Shown: positions 31,172 through 48,484 of the stretch, piece after piece
How the letters are laid out: each line of letters begins with the position of its first letter
How positions within the stretch are numbered: the stretch's first letter is position 1
DNA from: Shinella sp. XGS7
Lineage (GTDB): Bacteria > Pseudomonadota > Gammaproteobacteria > Burkholderiales > Burkholderiaceae_C
Direction: 5' to 3'
Assembly (NCBI RefSeq): GCF_020535565.1
Contig: NZ_CP084758.1
Coordinates: 2,555,001 to 2,619,000, forward strand
DNA length: 64,000 nt
Made by a program: the position numbers and the translations under genes
The notes under the pieces: model-generated
Database searches by the model: none
Seen by the model: only the letters and a program-made list of their open reading frames with translations
Told to the model about the DNA's origin: nothing

Positions 31172-31300
31172 ACAAAACAAAAAGCCCGCTGGGGGCAGCG
31201 GGCTGTTCGAGGGGAGGGGGCTGGGTGAGGATCCGGGATCCGTCTACCGGCGTCGGGGAGCGCCGCTGCCTGGCTCCCGCGCACACAGCACCCGCAGCAT
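31172..31300 (-). promoter_or_regulatory. Possible transcription attenuator in the leader of the AaaT-like gene
   Basis: On the minus strand, AGCCCGCTG-cccc-CAGCGGGCT (31183-31204) is followed directly by TTTTTGTTTTG. This is a full intrinsic terminator lying 35 bases before the GNAT ATG, with no minus-strand gene upstream for it to end. An 18-codon frame (31300 down to 31244) precedes it, but it has no clear ribosome site. The hairpin is seen; control by attenuation is inferred. Confidence 0.55.
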
Positions 31301-31414
31301 GGATAGCTGCTGGTGGCCATGGGCATGGCTAAACTGGGCGGCGAGCTGGCAAGACATGGCCCCAGTATGGGGGCCCTGGCGCGCGAGCGTCAAGCGGGGC
31401 GAAAATCGCGGCCT

Positions 31415-31901
31415 ATGCCTCGCCTGACCGCCCTCGACCTTCCCGTGCCCCCCGCCCGACGCGGCAGCGCCCGCCGCCGCGCGCGGCCAGCCCCAGCCGG
31501 CCCTGCGTTTCGCGCTGCGGGCCGGGCCCAGCCGCATCGACGGCCTGGGCGTGTTTGCCGAGGAGACCATTCCCGCGCGGCGCAAGATCGGCGAGATGCG
31601 CGGCGAGTCCATCTCGGTGCGCGAGGCGCGACGCCGCGCCAAGGGGCGGGCGCGGGTGCATATCGTGGAGGTCTCGGAGACCCGGGCGGTGGATGCGACC
31701 GACTCTCCCGAGCCCCTGCGCAATATCAACCACAGCTGCGGGCCCAATGCGGTGCTGCGCATCCGCCAGGGGCGGGTGGAGTTCTATGCCCTGCGCGATA
31801 TCGCGCCTGGCGAGGAGATCACCTGCCATTACGGCGACAGCCACCACGAGGGGCGGCTGACCTGCCGCTGTGGCGCCCCGAACTGTTCGGGGCGGCTCTA
31901 G
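31415..31901 (+). CDS. SET-domain protein, N-terminus probably frameshifted
   Basis: Bacterial SET protein, a probable lysine methyltransferase. The core from about 31500 to 31901 has FALRAGPSRIDGLGVFAEE, the catalytic NHSCGPN, GEEITCHYGD and a post-SET zinc cluster CRCGAPNCSG. This frame has no ATG: a stop lies at 31425 and the first usable start is GTG 31548, inside the domain. A plausible ATG (31415) lies in another frame and reads a family-like N-terminus, so a single indel near 31450-31480 is likely. Targets of bacterial SET proteins are poorly known. Confidence 0.75.
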
Positions 31902-31911
31902 AGCGCGTTGC

Positions 31912-32667
31912 TCAGGCCTGCGCCTCGTCGGACTCGTCCTCGTCCGGCGGTGCGCCTTCCTGCAGCCAGAACAGGCGCAGGTCCTGCACGGAGAACAGGG
32001 CGTCGTCGATCAGCACATGCTGGTCCACCTGCACGTCCTCGTCATAGGCCTCGGCGATATAGGCCTGGCGCTGCGGACCCTCGGGCAGGGCCACGGCGGC
32101 CACCGACATCAGCATGGCGTCCAGCATCTGGGCCGGCTCGCTGCCGTCCTCGAAGACCTGCCAGTCGGCCTCGCCGTCCTGCACGGCCTGCATAAAGCCT
32201 TCCACCCACATCTGGCCGACGGCCGGCAGGCGCTCCAGCAGCTCGGGCTTGAGCACGCCCTGGGCCAGCAGGGCGGCCTTGGTGTCTTCGTCGAACTCGG
32301 TGATCAGCGGGGTGATCCGCATGGCCTCGGGGTCTTCGATCAGGCCCTGGGGATCCAGGCTTTCGCCGATCTCGTTCCAGCGCAGGTGCAGGGCGTCCAT
32401 GAAGGCGTCCAGCTGCTCCTGCTCGGCCAGGGGCGCGGGCCAGTCCTCGCCGAAGAGGGCGTCCATGGCATCGGCCGGCGCGGCCTCGAAGGGGCCCACC
32501 TGCAGGGCGTGCAGATAGCCGTCCAGGGTGTCGATGGTGACGGCGGGCGCGTCCTCATCGGCGGCGGCGGCCAGCACATGCAGCAGGGCCGCGAGGCGCT
32601 CCGCGTTCTCGTGGTCCAGCTCGGGCAGATCGTCCTGCGGGCCGTCGGTGTTCTCGTTCATGTTCAT
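31912..32667 (-). CDS. UPF0149 family protein (YecA/YgfB-like)
   Basis: Acidic cytoplasmic protein of 251 residues in the UPF0149 family, whose characteristic TIDTLDGYLHALQVGPF segment is near residue 45. A second conserved region is WVEGFMQAVQDG. The C-terminus is very acidic (PPDEDESDEAQA) and lacks the SEC-type zinc motif found in some YecA proteins. Function in the family is unknown. The gene lies directly after the alaS terminator on the same strand. Confidence 0.8.
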   Translation of the reverse strand: MNMNENTDGPQDDLPELDHENAERLAALLHVLAAAADEDAPAVTIDTLDGYLHALQVGPFEAAPADAMDALFGEDWPAPLAEQEQLDAFMDALHLRWNEIGESLDPQGLIEDPEAMRITPLITEFDEDTKAALLAQGVLKPELLERLPAVGQMWVEGFMQAVQDGEADWQVFEDGSEPAQMLDAMLMSVAAVALPEGPQRQAYIAEAYDEDVQVDQHVLIDDALFSVQDLRLFWLQEGAPPDEDESDEAQA

Positions 32668-32678
32668 GCCTTGCTCCA

Positions 32679-32711
32679 GAAAAAAAACAAGGGCCCGTGC
32701 GGGGCCCTCGC
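32679..32711 (-). terminator. alaS terminator
   Basis: On the minus strand AGGGCCC-cgcac-GGGCCCT is followed by TGTTTTTTTTC, a textbook intrinsic terminator 20 bases after the alaS stop codon and just before the UPF0149 gene. Confidence 0.9.
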
Positions 32712-32732
32712 TGGTGATTGCTCTCAGTGACC

Positions 32733-35366
<2,634 letters not shown>

Positions 35367-35490
35367 TCCGGGGCTTTCCGCTTTAGGACAAGCTAACTGC
35401 TTGATTTTTCGGGGCTTTGGATTATAGGGGCGGCCTTCGCCACGCCCGGCTTCAAGCCGCGGTAGAGTGCACGCTCAAGGAGATCCCAGC

Positions 35491-36981
35491 ATGGATAGCA
35501 GCAAGACCAGCCCGCTGGCCGCCCTGGAGGACGCCAGCCTGCTCCGCACCCAGGCCCTGATCAACGGCGAATGGGTGGCCGGGCGCAACGGCGCCAGCTT
35601 CCCCGTCCACGACCCCGCCACCGGCGCGCATCTGGCCGATGTGGCCAGCATGGGCCAGGCCGAGGTGGAGGCCGCGATTGCCGCCGCCAACAATGCCTTT
35701 GTCGTCTGGCGCGCCAAGACCGCCAAGGAGCGCGCCGCCATCCTGCTGCGTTGGCAGCAGCTGCTGGTCAAGCACGCCGACGATCTCGGTCGCATCCTGA
35801 CGATGGAACAGGGCAAGCCCCTGGCGGAAGCCACCGGCGAAATCGTCTATGGCGCCAGCTTCGTCGAATGGTTCGCCGAAGAAGCCCGCCGCCTCTATGG
35901 CGACATCGTGCCCGGGCACCAGAAGGACAAGCGCATCCTCGTGATGAAGCAGCCGATCGGCGTCGTCGCGGCCATCACGCCCTGGAACTTCCCCAATGCC
36001 ATGATCACCCGCAAGGCCGGCCCGGCCTTCGCCGCCGGCTGCGCCATGGTCCTGAAGCCCGCCGAGCAGACGCCGCTCTCGGCCATCGCCCTTGCCGTGC
36101 TGGCCGAGCGCGCCGGCCTGCCCGCCGGCGCCTTCAACATCATCCTCGGCACCGACGGCCCGGCCATCGGCAAGGAACTGTGCTTCAATCCGAAGGTGCG
36201 CAAGATCTCCTTCACCGGCTCGACGGAAGTCGGCCGCATCCTGATGCGCAGTGCGCGCCCACCATCAAGAAGCTGAGCCTGGAGCTCGGCGGCAACGCGC
36301 CCTTCATCGTCTTCGACGATGCCGATCTCGACTGCGGCCGTCGAGGGCGCCCTGGCCGCCAAGTACCGCAATGCCGGCCAGACCTGCGTGTGCGCCAACC
36401 GGCTCTACGTCCAGGAGGCCGTCTATGACGCCTTCGCCGAGAAACTGGCGGCCAAGGTGGCGGGCATCAAGGTGGGCAACGGCTTCGAGGCCGGCGTCAG
36501 CCAGGGCCCGCTGATCGACGACCAGGCCGTGGCCAAGGTCGAGACCCATGTGGCCGACGCCCTGGCCCTGGGCGCGCGCCTGGTGACCGGCGGACGCCGC
36601 CTGCCGGACCTGGGCGAGCGCTTCTACGAGCCCACCCTGCTGGCTGATGCCTCGCCCCAGATGCTGTGCTCGCGCGAGGAGACCTTCGGCCCCGTGGCCC
36701 CGGTCTTCCGCTTCAAGACCGAGGCCGAGGCCGTGCAGCTGGCCAATGCCACCGAGTTCGGCCTGGCCAGCTATTTCTACAGCCGCGATATCGGCCGCAT
36801 CTTCCGCGTGGGCGAGGCCCTGGAGTACGGCATGGTGGGCATCAACACCGGCCTGATCTCGGTGGCCGAGGTGCCCTTTGGCGGCGTCAAGCAGTCCGGC
36901 CTGGGGCGTGAGGGATCACGCCACGGCATCGAGGACTATGTGGAACTGAAGTACCTCTGCCTGGGCGACCTCAACAAGTAA
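35491..36981 (+). pseudogene. gabD: succinate-semialdehyde dehydrogenase, two compensating frameshifts as read
   Basis: NAD(P)-dependent aldehyde dehydrogenase of the 4-aminobutyrate route, about 496 residues if repaired. It has [12 protein letters not shown], the FTGSTEVGR nucleotide-site segment, [18 protein letters not shown] with the general-base glutamate, and [13 protein letters not shown] with the nucleophile cysteine. One base is missing after the ATG near 36246 (expected [10 protein letters not shown]). One extra T appears near 36335, restoring the original frame; between them the reading frame stops at 36276. Codon use from about 35700 to 36340 (GTC, TCG, GAA) is unlike the flanks and looks alphaproteobacterial. 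A mosaic gene or an assembly fault are both possible. Confidence 0.85.
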
Positions 36982-36997
36982 GCACCGAGGCCGCGGC

Positions 36998-41801
<4,804 letters not shown>

Positions 41802-41809
<8 letters not shown>

Positions 41810-42743
41810 CCTGGCCGCCGAACTCAAGGAACTGCTGGGTCGACCGCCGCGCCTGCTGCTGGTGGACGACCAGCCGCTCAATATCCAGGCCTTGCACCAG
41901 GTCTTCGCCGCCGACTGCCGGGTCTTCATGGCCACCTCGGGCGCCGATGCCCTGGCCCTGGCCCGCGAACAGCTGCCCGACCTGCTGCTGCTGGACGCGC
42001 AGATGCCCGAGATGGACGGCTTCGAGGTCTGCCGCCGTCTCAAGGCCGAGGAGGCGCTGGCCCATATCCCGGTGATCTTCGTCACCGCCCAGCAGGACGC
42101 CGAGGCCGAGACCCGGGCCCTGGAGGGCGGAGCGGTGGACTTCATCACCAAGCCTTACAACCCGGCCGTGGTGCGGGCGCGGGTCAAGACCCATCTGACG
42201 CTCAAGCTGCAGTCCGACCTGCTGCGCGAGCTGGCCTTTGTGGACGGGCTCACCGGCCTGCACAACCGGCGCTACTTTGACGAGCGCTTCGAGGCGGAGT
42301 TCCAGCGCGCCCGGCGCAACGGCACGCCGCTGGGCGTGCTGCTGGTGGATGTGGACTTCTTCAAGCGCTACAACGATCACTACGGCCATCTGGCCGGCGA
42401 CGATGCGCTGCGTGGCGTGGCCGTGGCCCTGCGCAGTGCGCTCAAGCGGCCCGGCGACCTTGCCTGCCGCTATGGCGGGGAGGAGTTCGTGCTGGTCATG
42501 CCCGATACCGAGCTGGAAGGCGTGCAGCGGGTGGCGGCCCAGCTGGAGGCTGCGGTGGGCGCGCTCGATACGCCGCATGAAGACTCCGACCTGTCCCAGC
42601 GGCGCCTGAGCATCAGCCAGGGCGGGGTGGTCTGCGTGCCGGGGGCGCGGCACGATTGCGCCCGGCTGCTGGCCGCGGCCGACGCCCAGCTCTACCAGGC
42701 CAAGGCCCAGGGCCGAGCGCGTGCGCTGCTGGCGCCGGCCTGA
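41802..42743 (+). CDS. Response regulator with diguanylate cyclase domain (REC-GGDEF)
   Basis: PleD/WspR-like protein of 313 residues. An N-terminal receiver has its phospho-acceptor at Asp65 (LLLLDAQMPEMDG). The GGDEF domain has the active-site sequence GGEEF (residues 225-229) and the substrate helix FFKRYNDHYGHLAGDD, so it should make cyclic di-GMP. The gene overlaps the hybrid kinase by 8 bp, pointing to a cognate pair: an external signal leading to phosphorelay and then c-di-GMP. Confidence 0.93.
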
Positions 42744-42764
42744 GGTGCCGGTTCAGGCGGCGGT

Positions 42765-44543
42765 TCAGGCGCGCGCCGGCGGCGCAGCGATCACAAAGCC
42801 GCTGCCGGCCTGCTTGGCCGCATACATGGCCTGATCGGCCCGCACCAGCAGCTCGGCCTCGCTCTCGCCGGACTCGGCCAGGGCCAGGCCCAGGCTGGCA
42901 CGCACCGGCAGGCGCAGGTCGGGCAGCTCGAAGTCGGGGCGCATCCCTTCCAGGATCTTGGCCGCCAGGGGCTCGAGCTCATGCACGGCCTGCACGTCCT
43001 CCAGCAGCAGGGTGAATTCGTCGCCTGCCAGGCGGGCCACGAAATCGGTCTGGCGCAGGCCGGCCTGCAGTCGCCGGCCGAACTCCTGCAGCACCAGATC
43101 GCCCACGGCATGGCCGTGCTGGTCATTGATGCGCTTGAAGCCGTCCATGTCCATGAAGCCCAGGGCCAGACGGCTGCCGTGGCGCTGAGCGCGCTTGAGC
43201 GCCAGGCCCAGGGCCTCGTGGAAGTGCTTGCGGTTGGGCAGCCCGGTCAGGGCGTCGAAGCGGGCCTCGGCGGCCAGGCGCAGCTCCAGCTGCTTGCGCT
43301 CGGTGAGGTCGCTGGCCAGCACAAAGAAGCCCGCCACATTGCCCTGCTCGCAGCGCTCGGGCACATAGCTGAACTCGATGAAGCGCTGTCCGTCGACCTG
43401 GGCGCTCCAGAGGCCGAAGCGCCGCGGCTCGCCGGCCAGGGCTGCGGCGATGTGCTCGGCATGCGCGCTGTACTCGGCGGGCTTCATCACCTCGGGCAGG
43501 GGGCGGTCCTTCAGCTCGGCCTCGTCGCGGCCCACCCATTCCAGCAGGGTGCGGTTGGCAAAGAGCAGGCGCTGGGCCTTGTCCACATAGGCGATCAGGG
43601 CCGGCACATTGTCGGTGATGCCGCGCAGGCGGTTCTCGCTGTCACGCAGGCGCTTGAGCGTATCCAGTCGCTCGGTCACGTCGCGGAAGGACACCACCAC
43701 CCCCTCGGTGACGCCCGCGCGGCCGTAGGGCCGGGTGTTGTGTTCCAGCACCCGCCACTGCCCGTCCGGCCGGCGCAGCCGCGTGAGCACGCCGCGCAGG
43801 GCCTCGCCGCTGCGCAGCGAGCGCTCGGCCGGCGCGTCCTCCATGCGCAGCGGGCTCTCGTCCATCTGGCGCCAGGTGCAGGGGTCGGGACTGGGCACCC
43901 GGCCGATGTCATCCTGCAGCGGCAGGCCCAGGATCTCGCTGGCAGCCGGGTTGGCCATGACCAGGCGGCGCTGGCTGTCGCGGATGAGCACGCCCTCGTG
44001 CAGGGACTCGATCACGGTCAGCAAAAAGGTCTCCTGCTGCTCCAGCTGCAGGCGCTTGCGGCGCAGCTCGATCAGCTGGCCCACCTGGCGCGCCAGCACC
44101 TGCAGGGCGTGGCGCTGCTCGGGGCCGAGTTCGCGCGGCTGGCTGTCGATCACGCACAAGGCCCCCAGGGCATGGCCGCGTGCGCTCACCAGGGGCGCGC
44201 CGGCATAGAAGCGGATGTGCGGGGCGCCCGTGACCAGGGGATTGCTGGCAAAGCGTGGATCCTCATGCGCGTCGCGGACCTCCATGAGCTCATCGGGGCG
44301 CAGGATGGCGTGGGCGCAGAAGGACTGCTCGCGGGGGGTCTCGTGCGCATCCAGGCCGCAGCTGGCCTTGAACCACTGGCGCTGGGCGTCGATCAGCGAG
44401 ACGGCGGCGATCTTCACACCACAGATCTGCGCGGCCAGCTGAACCAGCTCGTCGAAGGCCGGATCACGCGGCGTGTCCAGCAGGCCCAGGCCATGCAGTT
44501 CTTGCAGGCGCGCCACCTCGTCGGGGGCTTGGGGAAGATTCAT
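42765..44543 (-). CDS. GAF-PAS-GGDEF protein, probable diguanylate cyclase
   Basis: Soluble cyclic di-GMP synthase of 592 residues. An N-terminal GAF domain of the type opening ARLQELHGLGLLDTPRDPAFD is followed by two PAS domains (IESLHEGVLIRDSQRR; GITDNVPALIAYVDKA) and a GGDEF domain with AGDEF at the active site, a form found in active cyclases. No EAL domain follows. ATG 44543 was chosen over an upstream in-frame ATG because the GAF pattern starts a few residues later. It converges with the REC-GGDEF gene. Confidence 0.9.
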   Translation of the reverse strand: MNLPQAPDEVARLQELHGLGLLDTPRDPAFDELVQLAAQICGVKIAAVSLIDAQRQWFKASCGLDAHETPREQSFCAHAILRPDELMEVRDAHEDPRFASNPLVTGAPHIRFYAGAPLVSARGHALGALCVIDSQPRELGPEQRHALQVLARQVGQLIELRRKRLQLEQQETFLLTVIESLHEGVLIRDSQRRLVMANPAASEILGLPLQDDIGRVPSPDPCTWRQMDESPLRMEDAPAERSLRSGEALRGVLTRLRRPDGQWRVLEHNTRPYGRAGVTEGVVVSFRDVTERLDTLKRLRDSENRLRGITDNVPALIAYVDKAQRLLFANRTLLEWVGRDEAELKDRPLPEVMKPAEYSAHAEHIAAALAGEPRRFGLWSAQVDGQRFIEFSYVPERCEQGNVAGFFVLASDLTERKQLELRLAAEARFDALTGLPNRKHFHEALGLALKRAQRHGSRLALGFMDMDGFKRINDQHGHAVGDLVLQEFGRRLQAGLRQTDFVARLAGDEFTLLLEDVQAVHELEPLAAKILEGMRPDFELPDLRLPVRASLGLALAESGESEAELLVRADQAMYAAKQAGSGFVIAAPPARA

Positions 44544-44776
44544 CGCGCATCTCCGGCTCGGTGCATGGGCCGGATGGTAGGGCATTGCCGGGTGCGGGCG
44601 TGTGTCTTGCACAGGGGTATGACGGCCGCATGAAAACGGCTCATGACCCGCCCCGTTCTAGGGGTGCGGTCCTGTGTCTTCGGCGCGACATGGCGGCTCC
44701 CAAGAATGCCTGATGCCGTCATAGCTGTCTGTTGCCGATTGTGAGAAATTCATTCGCACCCCAAACCCGCCCCTTG

Positions 44777-46696
44777 ATGCCAGAGAGCGCCGCCGCATCG
44801 GAGCGCCCCGCACGGGGGCTCGGTCTGCGTCAGCGTCTGGCCCTGGTGGCCCTGCTGTGTCTGAGCCTGAGCCTGCTCAGCGCAGTGCCCCTGGGCTGGC
44901 GCCTCTTCGAGGCCCTGCGCGGCGTGGCGGCCGAGCGGGCCACCCTGCCGCTCAATGCCCAGGCCCAGCAACTGCTGCGCGCCCTGGGCGCCCATCGCCT
45001 GGCGGCGGCACGGCCCCAGGCTGCGGGCGAGGCCGAGCGGCGCGCTGCCGCGGCCCAGCTTCGGCAGGCCTTGCAGAGCCTGGCCCAGTCGCCGGTCGCG
45101 GCGCCGGAGCGCGCCGCCCTGCAGGCCCTGGAGCGCGACTTCAACGCCCTGGACCAGGCCTTGCTGCAGCGCGGCCTGGACACCACCGCCTTGCTGGCCC
45201 GTCACCGGGTCCTGGCGCGCGATCTGCTGGACCTGATGGACCGCCTGAATCTCGCCGCCGGCCTGCTGCTGGAGCCCGACGCCGCCCTGCAGCTGCCCAT
45301 ACAGGCCGGTCTGCAGCGCGCGCCGCGCATGGGCGATGCGGTGGCCGAGCTGGGAGCTCTGGCCGCGGCGGTGGCGGTGGATGATGTGGCGGCCTTGAGT
45401 GCCGCAGCCACCCGCTACGAGGAGCACAGCCATGGTCTGCTGCAAGCCCTGGCCCAGGCGCGGCGTCTGGACCCGCAGCGTGCGGATGACTACGAGCGCG
45501 TGCGCCTGGCCGCGGCACGTCAGCAGGCCATGGTGCTCGAGACCCTGGCGGCTTCGGCTCGCGACCCGGCCTACCCGCTGGAGCGCATGAGCGCCTCGTT
45601 CGCCCAGGCGAGCAGCCTGCAGCAGGCCCTGTCCGAGCAGGTGCTGCAGAACCTGGCCCAGCGCCTGGACCAGCGGGCCGAGCGCCTGCGGGCCGAGGCC
45701 CTGTTGAGCCTGGGCCTGCTGCTGCTGGGTTTGATGGGCCTGGCCTGGCTGCTGTGGCGCAGCATCGTCAACACCTTGCGGCCGGTGCAGCAGGCGATTG
45801 CCATGACCGAGCGCATTGCGGCCGGCGACCTGAGCGGCGCGGGGGCAGATCTTGCCGCGCGGCCCGACGAGATCGGCCGCGTGCTGCTGGCGGTGGACAC
45901 CATGCAGCTGCGGCTGCGCGGCCTGGTGCAGCAGCTGCAGGCGGCCTCGGGTCGCGTCCACCGGGCGGCCGGCGAGATTGCCAGCGGCAACGAGGATCTG
46001 AGCAGCCGCAGCCAGCAGTCGGCGCAGCGCATGCAGCAGGCGGCCGCGGCGGTGGAGCAGCTCAGCCGCACCGTGGCCCAGACGGCGGAGGCGGCCGATG
46101 CCGCCAGCCGCCTGGCCGGCGAGGCCGCCCTCACGGCGGGCAGCGGTCAGCGCTCGGTGGCAGATTTTGTGCAGACCATGGAGGGCATCAGCCAGGGCTC
46201 GCGCCGCATCGCGGAGATCACCGGCGTGATCGACTCCATCGCCTTCCAGACCAATATCCTGGCCCTGAATGCGGCGGTGGAGGCGGCGCGCGCCGGCGAG
46301 AGCGGGCGCGGCTTTGCGGTGGTGGCGGCCGAGGTGCGGGCCCTGGCTCAGCGCTCGGCCGAGGCGGCGCGCGAGATCAAGGGCCTGATTGGACAATCGG
46401 CCCAGCGGGTGGAGCAGGGCGAGCGCCAGATTGCGCAGGCCCACCAGGCACTGCAGGGCATGAGCGAGGGCGTGGCCCAGGTGGACGCCATGATCCGCGG
46501 CATTGCCAGCGACGCCCACCAGGAGTCTTCACGCCTGCATGAGCTGGCCGAGGCGATTGCCCAGATCGATCACATGACCCAGCAGAACGCGGTGCTGGTG
46601 GGCCAGTCGGCCAGTGCGGCCCAGGCCATGACCCAGCAGGCCCGCCAGATGTCGGCGGTGGCGGCGGAGTTCAGCCTGGAGCGCCGCAGCGCCTGA
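44777..46696 (+). CDS. Methyl-accepting chemotaxis protein
   Basis: Transmembrane chemoreceptor of about 639 residues. An N-terminal span ([20 protein letters not shown]) precedes a helical, PilJ/4HB-like periplasmic sensor rich in Leu, Ala and Gln. A second span ([19 protein letters not shown]) is followed by a HAMP domain. The cytoplasmic signalling domain has the hairpin tip [20 protein letters not shown]. The frame is open from a TTG at 44732; ATG 44777 gives a normal N-terminus, but neither start has a clear ribosome site. No che genes are adjacent. Confidence 0.88.
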   Translation: MPESAAASERPARGLGLRQRLALVALLCLSLSLLSAVPLGWRLFEALRGVAAERATLPLNAQAQQLLRALGAHRLAAARPQAAGEAERRAAAAQLRQALQSLAQSPVAAPERAALQALERDFNALDQALLQRGLDTTALLARHRVLARDLLDLMDRLNLAAGLLLEPDAALQLPIQAGLQRAPRMGDAVAELGALAAAVAVDDVAALSAAATRYEEHSHGLLQALAQARRLDPQRADDYERVRLAAARQQAMVLETLAASARDPAYPLERMSASFAQASSLQQALSEQVLQNLAQRLDQRAERLRAEALLSLGLLLLGLMGLAWLLWRSIVNTLRPVQQAIAMTERIAAGDLSGAGADLAARPDEIGRVLLAVDTMQLRLRGLVQQLQAASGRVHRAAGEIASGNEDLSSRSQQSAQRMQQAAAAVEQLSRTVAQTAEAADAASRLAGEAALTAGSGQRSVADFVQTMEGISQGSRRIAEITGVIDSIAFQTNILALNAAVEAARAGESGRGFAVVAAEVRALAQRSAEAAREIKGLIGQSAQRVEQGERQIAQAHQALQGMSEGVAQVDAMIRGIASDAHQESSRLHELAEAIAQIDHMTQQNAVLVGQSASAAQAMTQQARQMSAVAAEFSLERRSA

Positions 46697-46718
46697 GCGC
46701 CGCGGCGCTCAATAACCT

Positions 46719-48248
46719 TCAGCGACGGCGGCGGCCCAGCAGGGCGCCGGCCAGGGTCAGGGCCAGGCTCCAGAGCAGGGACTGGCTGCCCCCGCCGCCA
46801 CCCTTGCTGTCGGGTTCGGGCGTTGGCGTGGGGGTCGGCGTGGGGGTGGGGGTCGGTTCGGGCGCGGGATCCGTGGGCTTGAACGTGCCCTGCTTGACCC
46901 CGCAGGCCTCGATGGCCTCGCCGCCCAGGCTCAGGGCCTGGCGGCTGGGGGCCGTGTAGCTGCCGGGGGCCTGGGCGTAGCGCAGGGCCTCGTAGGCGTC
47001 CAGCATGCCGGCGCCGCAGGTCTCGGTGCTGCAGCTGCAGCGGCGGGCCTTGCCGTCGGCCGTGCAGGCGCCCAGCGCTGCGGCCTGGGCATGGGGGCGG
47101 GCGCTCAGGCGCAGGCCGGCTTCCACCTGGGCCAGGCTCAGGCCCGGGTTCAGGGCCCACATCAGGGAGGCGGCGCCGGCCACCTGGGGGGCGGCGAAGC
47201 TGGTTCCGCCTGCGGCGGCATATTCAACGCCGCTGCCATCGGGCTTGAAGCTGGTGGAGAGGATGCCGCCATCGGCCAGCTCGGCATCACAGCTCTTGCC
47301 CGCGGCCATATCGCCGCCCGGTGCGGCCAGGGCCACCTGGGCGCCGAAGTTGGCGGCCAGGGCCTTGAAGCCCTGGCGGTTCAGCGAGGTCACGGCCAGC
47401 ACGCCGGGGCAGTTGGCAGGGCGGCCCACGGCGCCACCGATATTGCCCGCCGGGGCCACGATCAGCACGCCCAGGGCGCGCAACTCCTGGATGGCGGCGA
47501 TGTAGGCGCGTGCCGCCGCGGCCACATTGGCGTCCGGGTCGGCGGGGTTGCAGGAGGCCTCGCCGGCCACGCCCAGCACCAGGATGCGCGCGGGCTGGGT
47601 GTTCAGCGGCGCGCCGGCCACCGGCAGGCCGGCGGCCCAGCGCATGCCGTCCACCACATCGGCCGCGGCGGCGCCGCATTTGCCGGCCACCCGAACCGGC
47701 AGGATGCGCGCCTGCCAGTTGATGCCGGCCACGCCCAGCGCGTTATTGCTCACGGCGCCCAGCTGGCCGGCGATCAGGCTGCCGTGCCAGGTATTGCTGG
47801 CCTGCACGGCGCAACCGTCCCAGAGCTTGGGGTCGGCAGCCTTCTCGGCGCTGCTCAGGGCGTCCCCAAGGTCCGTGGGGTCGTTGTTGCGGCCCGCGCC
47901 ATTGCCGGCGTACTGAGGCTTGCTGATGAAGTTGTAGCCCGGCAGCACCAGGCGCGGGCGCAGCTCGGGATGGTCGCGCACGCCCGAGTCCAGCACCGCG
48001 ATGATGGGCCCGGCGCCCGACACCGGGGCGCCGGTGCTGAGGTCCCAGGCGCGGGCGAAGCCGGCCACGCCGCCATTGCCGGCGCCCTCGCCGCTGCCCA
48101 GCCACCATTGCTGCGAGGCATAGAGCGTGTCATTGGGGCTGAGGGCCTGGGCCGCCTGCGGTGCGCTGCAGAGCAGGGTGGCGGAGAGCGTCAGGGCGAT
48201 CGCGCGGTGCAGGCGCACGCGCAGGGGGCTGGATGTGGGCTTGGACAT
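46719..48248 (-). CDS. S8 family serine peptidase (subtilase) with GlyGly-CTERM-like tail
   Basis: Secreted subtilisin-type protease of 509 residues. A signal peptide ends near AAQAL (about residue 36). The catalytic triad is Asp87 (AVLDSGV), His155 (WHGSLIAG) and Ser350 (GGTSFAAPQVAG), with the oxyanion asparagine in PAGN. The C-terminus is a proline/threonine repeat (PEPTPTPTPTPT), then GGGGGSQ, a hydrophobic helix and LGRRRR. That order matches GlyGly-CTERM sorting signals, which are cut by rhombosortase in type II secretion hosts. Several cysteine pairs suggest disulfides. Confidence 0.9.
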   Translation of the reverse strand: MSKPTSSPLRVRLHRAIALTLSATLLCSAPQAAQALSPNDTLYASQQWWLGSGEGAGNGGVAGFARAWDLSTGAPVSGAGPIIAVLDSGVRDHPELRPRLVLPGYNFISKPQYAGNGAGRNNDPTDLGDALSSAEKAADPKLWDGCAVQASNTWHGSLIAGQLGAVSNNALGVAGINWQARILPVRVAGKCGAAAADVVDGMRWAAGLPVAGAPLNTQPARILVLGVAGEASCNPADPDANVAAAARAYIAAIQELRALGVLIVAPAGNIGGAVGRPANCPGVLAVTSLNRQGFKALAANFGAQVALAAPGGDMAAGKSCDAELADGGILSTSFKPDGSGVEYAAAGGTSFAAPQVAGAASLMWALNPGLSLAQVEAGLRLSARPHAQAAALGACTADGKARRCSCSTETCGAGMLDAYEALRYAQAPGSYTAPSRQALSLGGEAIEACGVKQGTFKPTDPAPEPTPTPTPTPTPTPEPDSKGGGGGSQSLLWSLALTLAGALLGRRRR

Positions 48249-48484
48249 GGCGCGCACCGTAGCCCCGCGCGGTGAATGGTGCGTGACAGCTCTGCGATGC
48301 GGGCGCAGTCCGGAGGGGCTTATGGCCCGAACGGGCTAGGCTGGCGCCAAGGCTTCAACGACCAGTCATTCGCCCTGCCTATGCTGCGCCGCCACCGCTT
48401 GATGTGCGGCATGAGAACGAGGCGGGCCCTCCAGCCCGCCGACAAAAGCACCCACGCGGTGCAGTGTTTGCCAAGGGAGTTGCG

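Noticed and set aside
46719-46880. The PTPTPTPT repeat in the subtilase as a possible CRISPR or microsatellite
   Set aside because: It is an in-frame proline/threonine linker of a secreted protein. It has no spacer structure.
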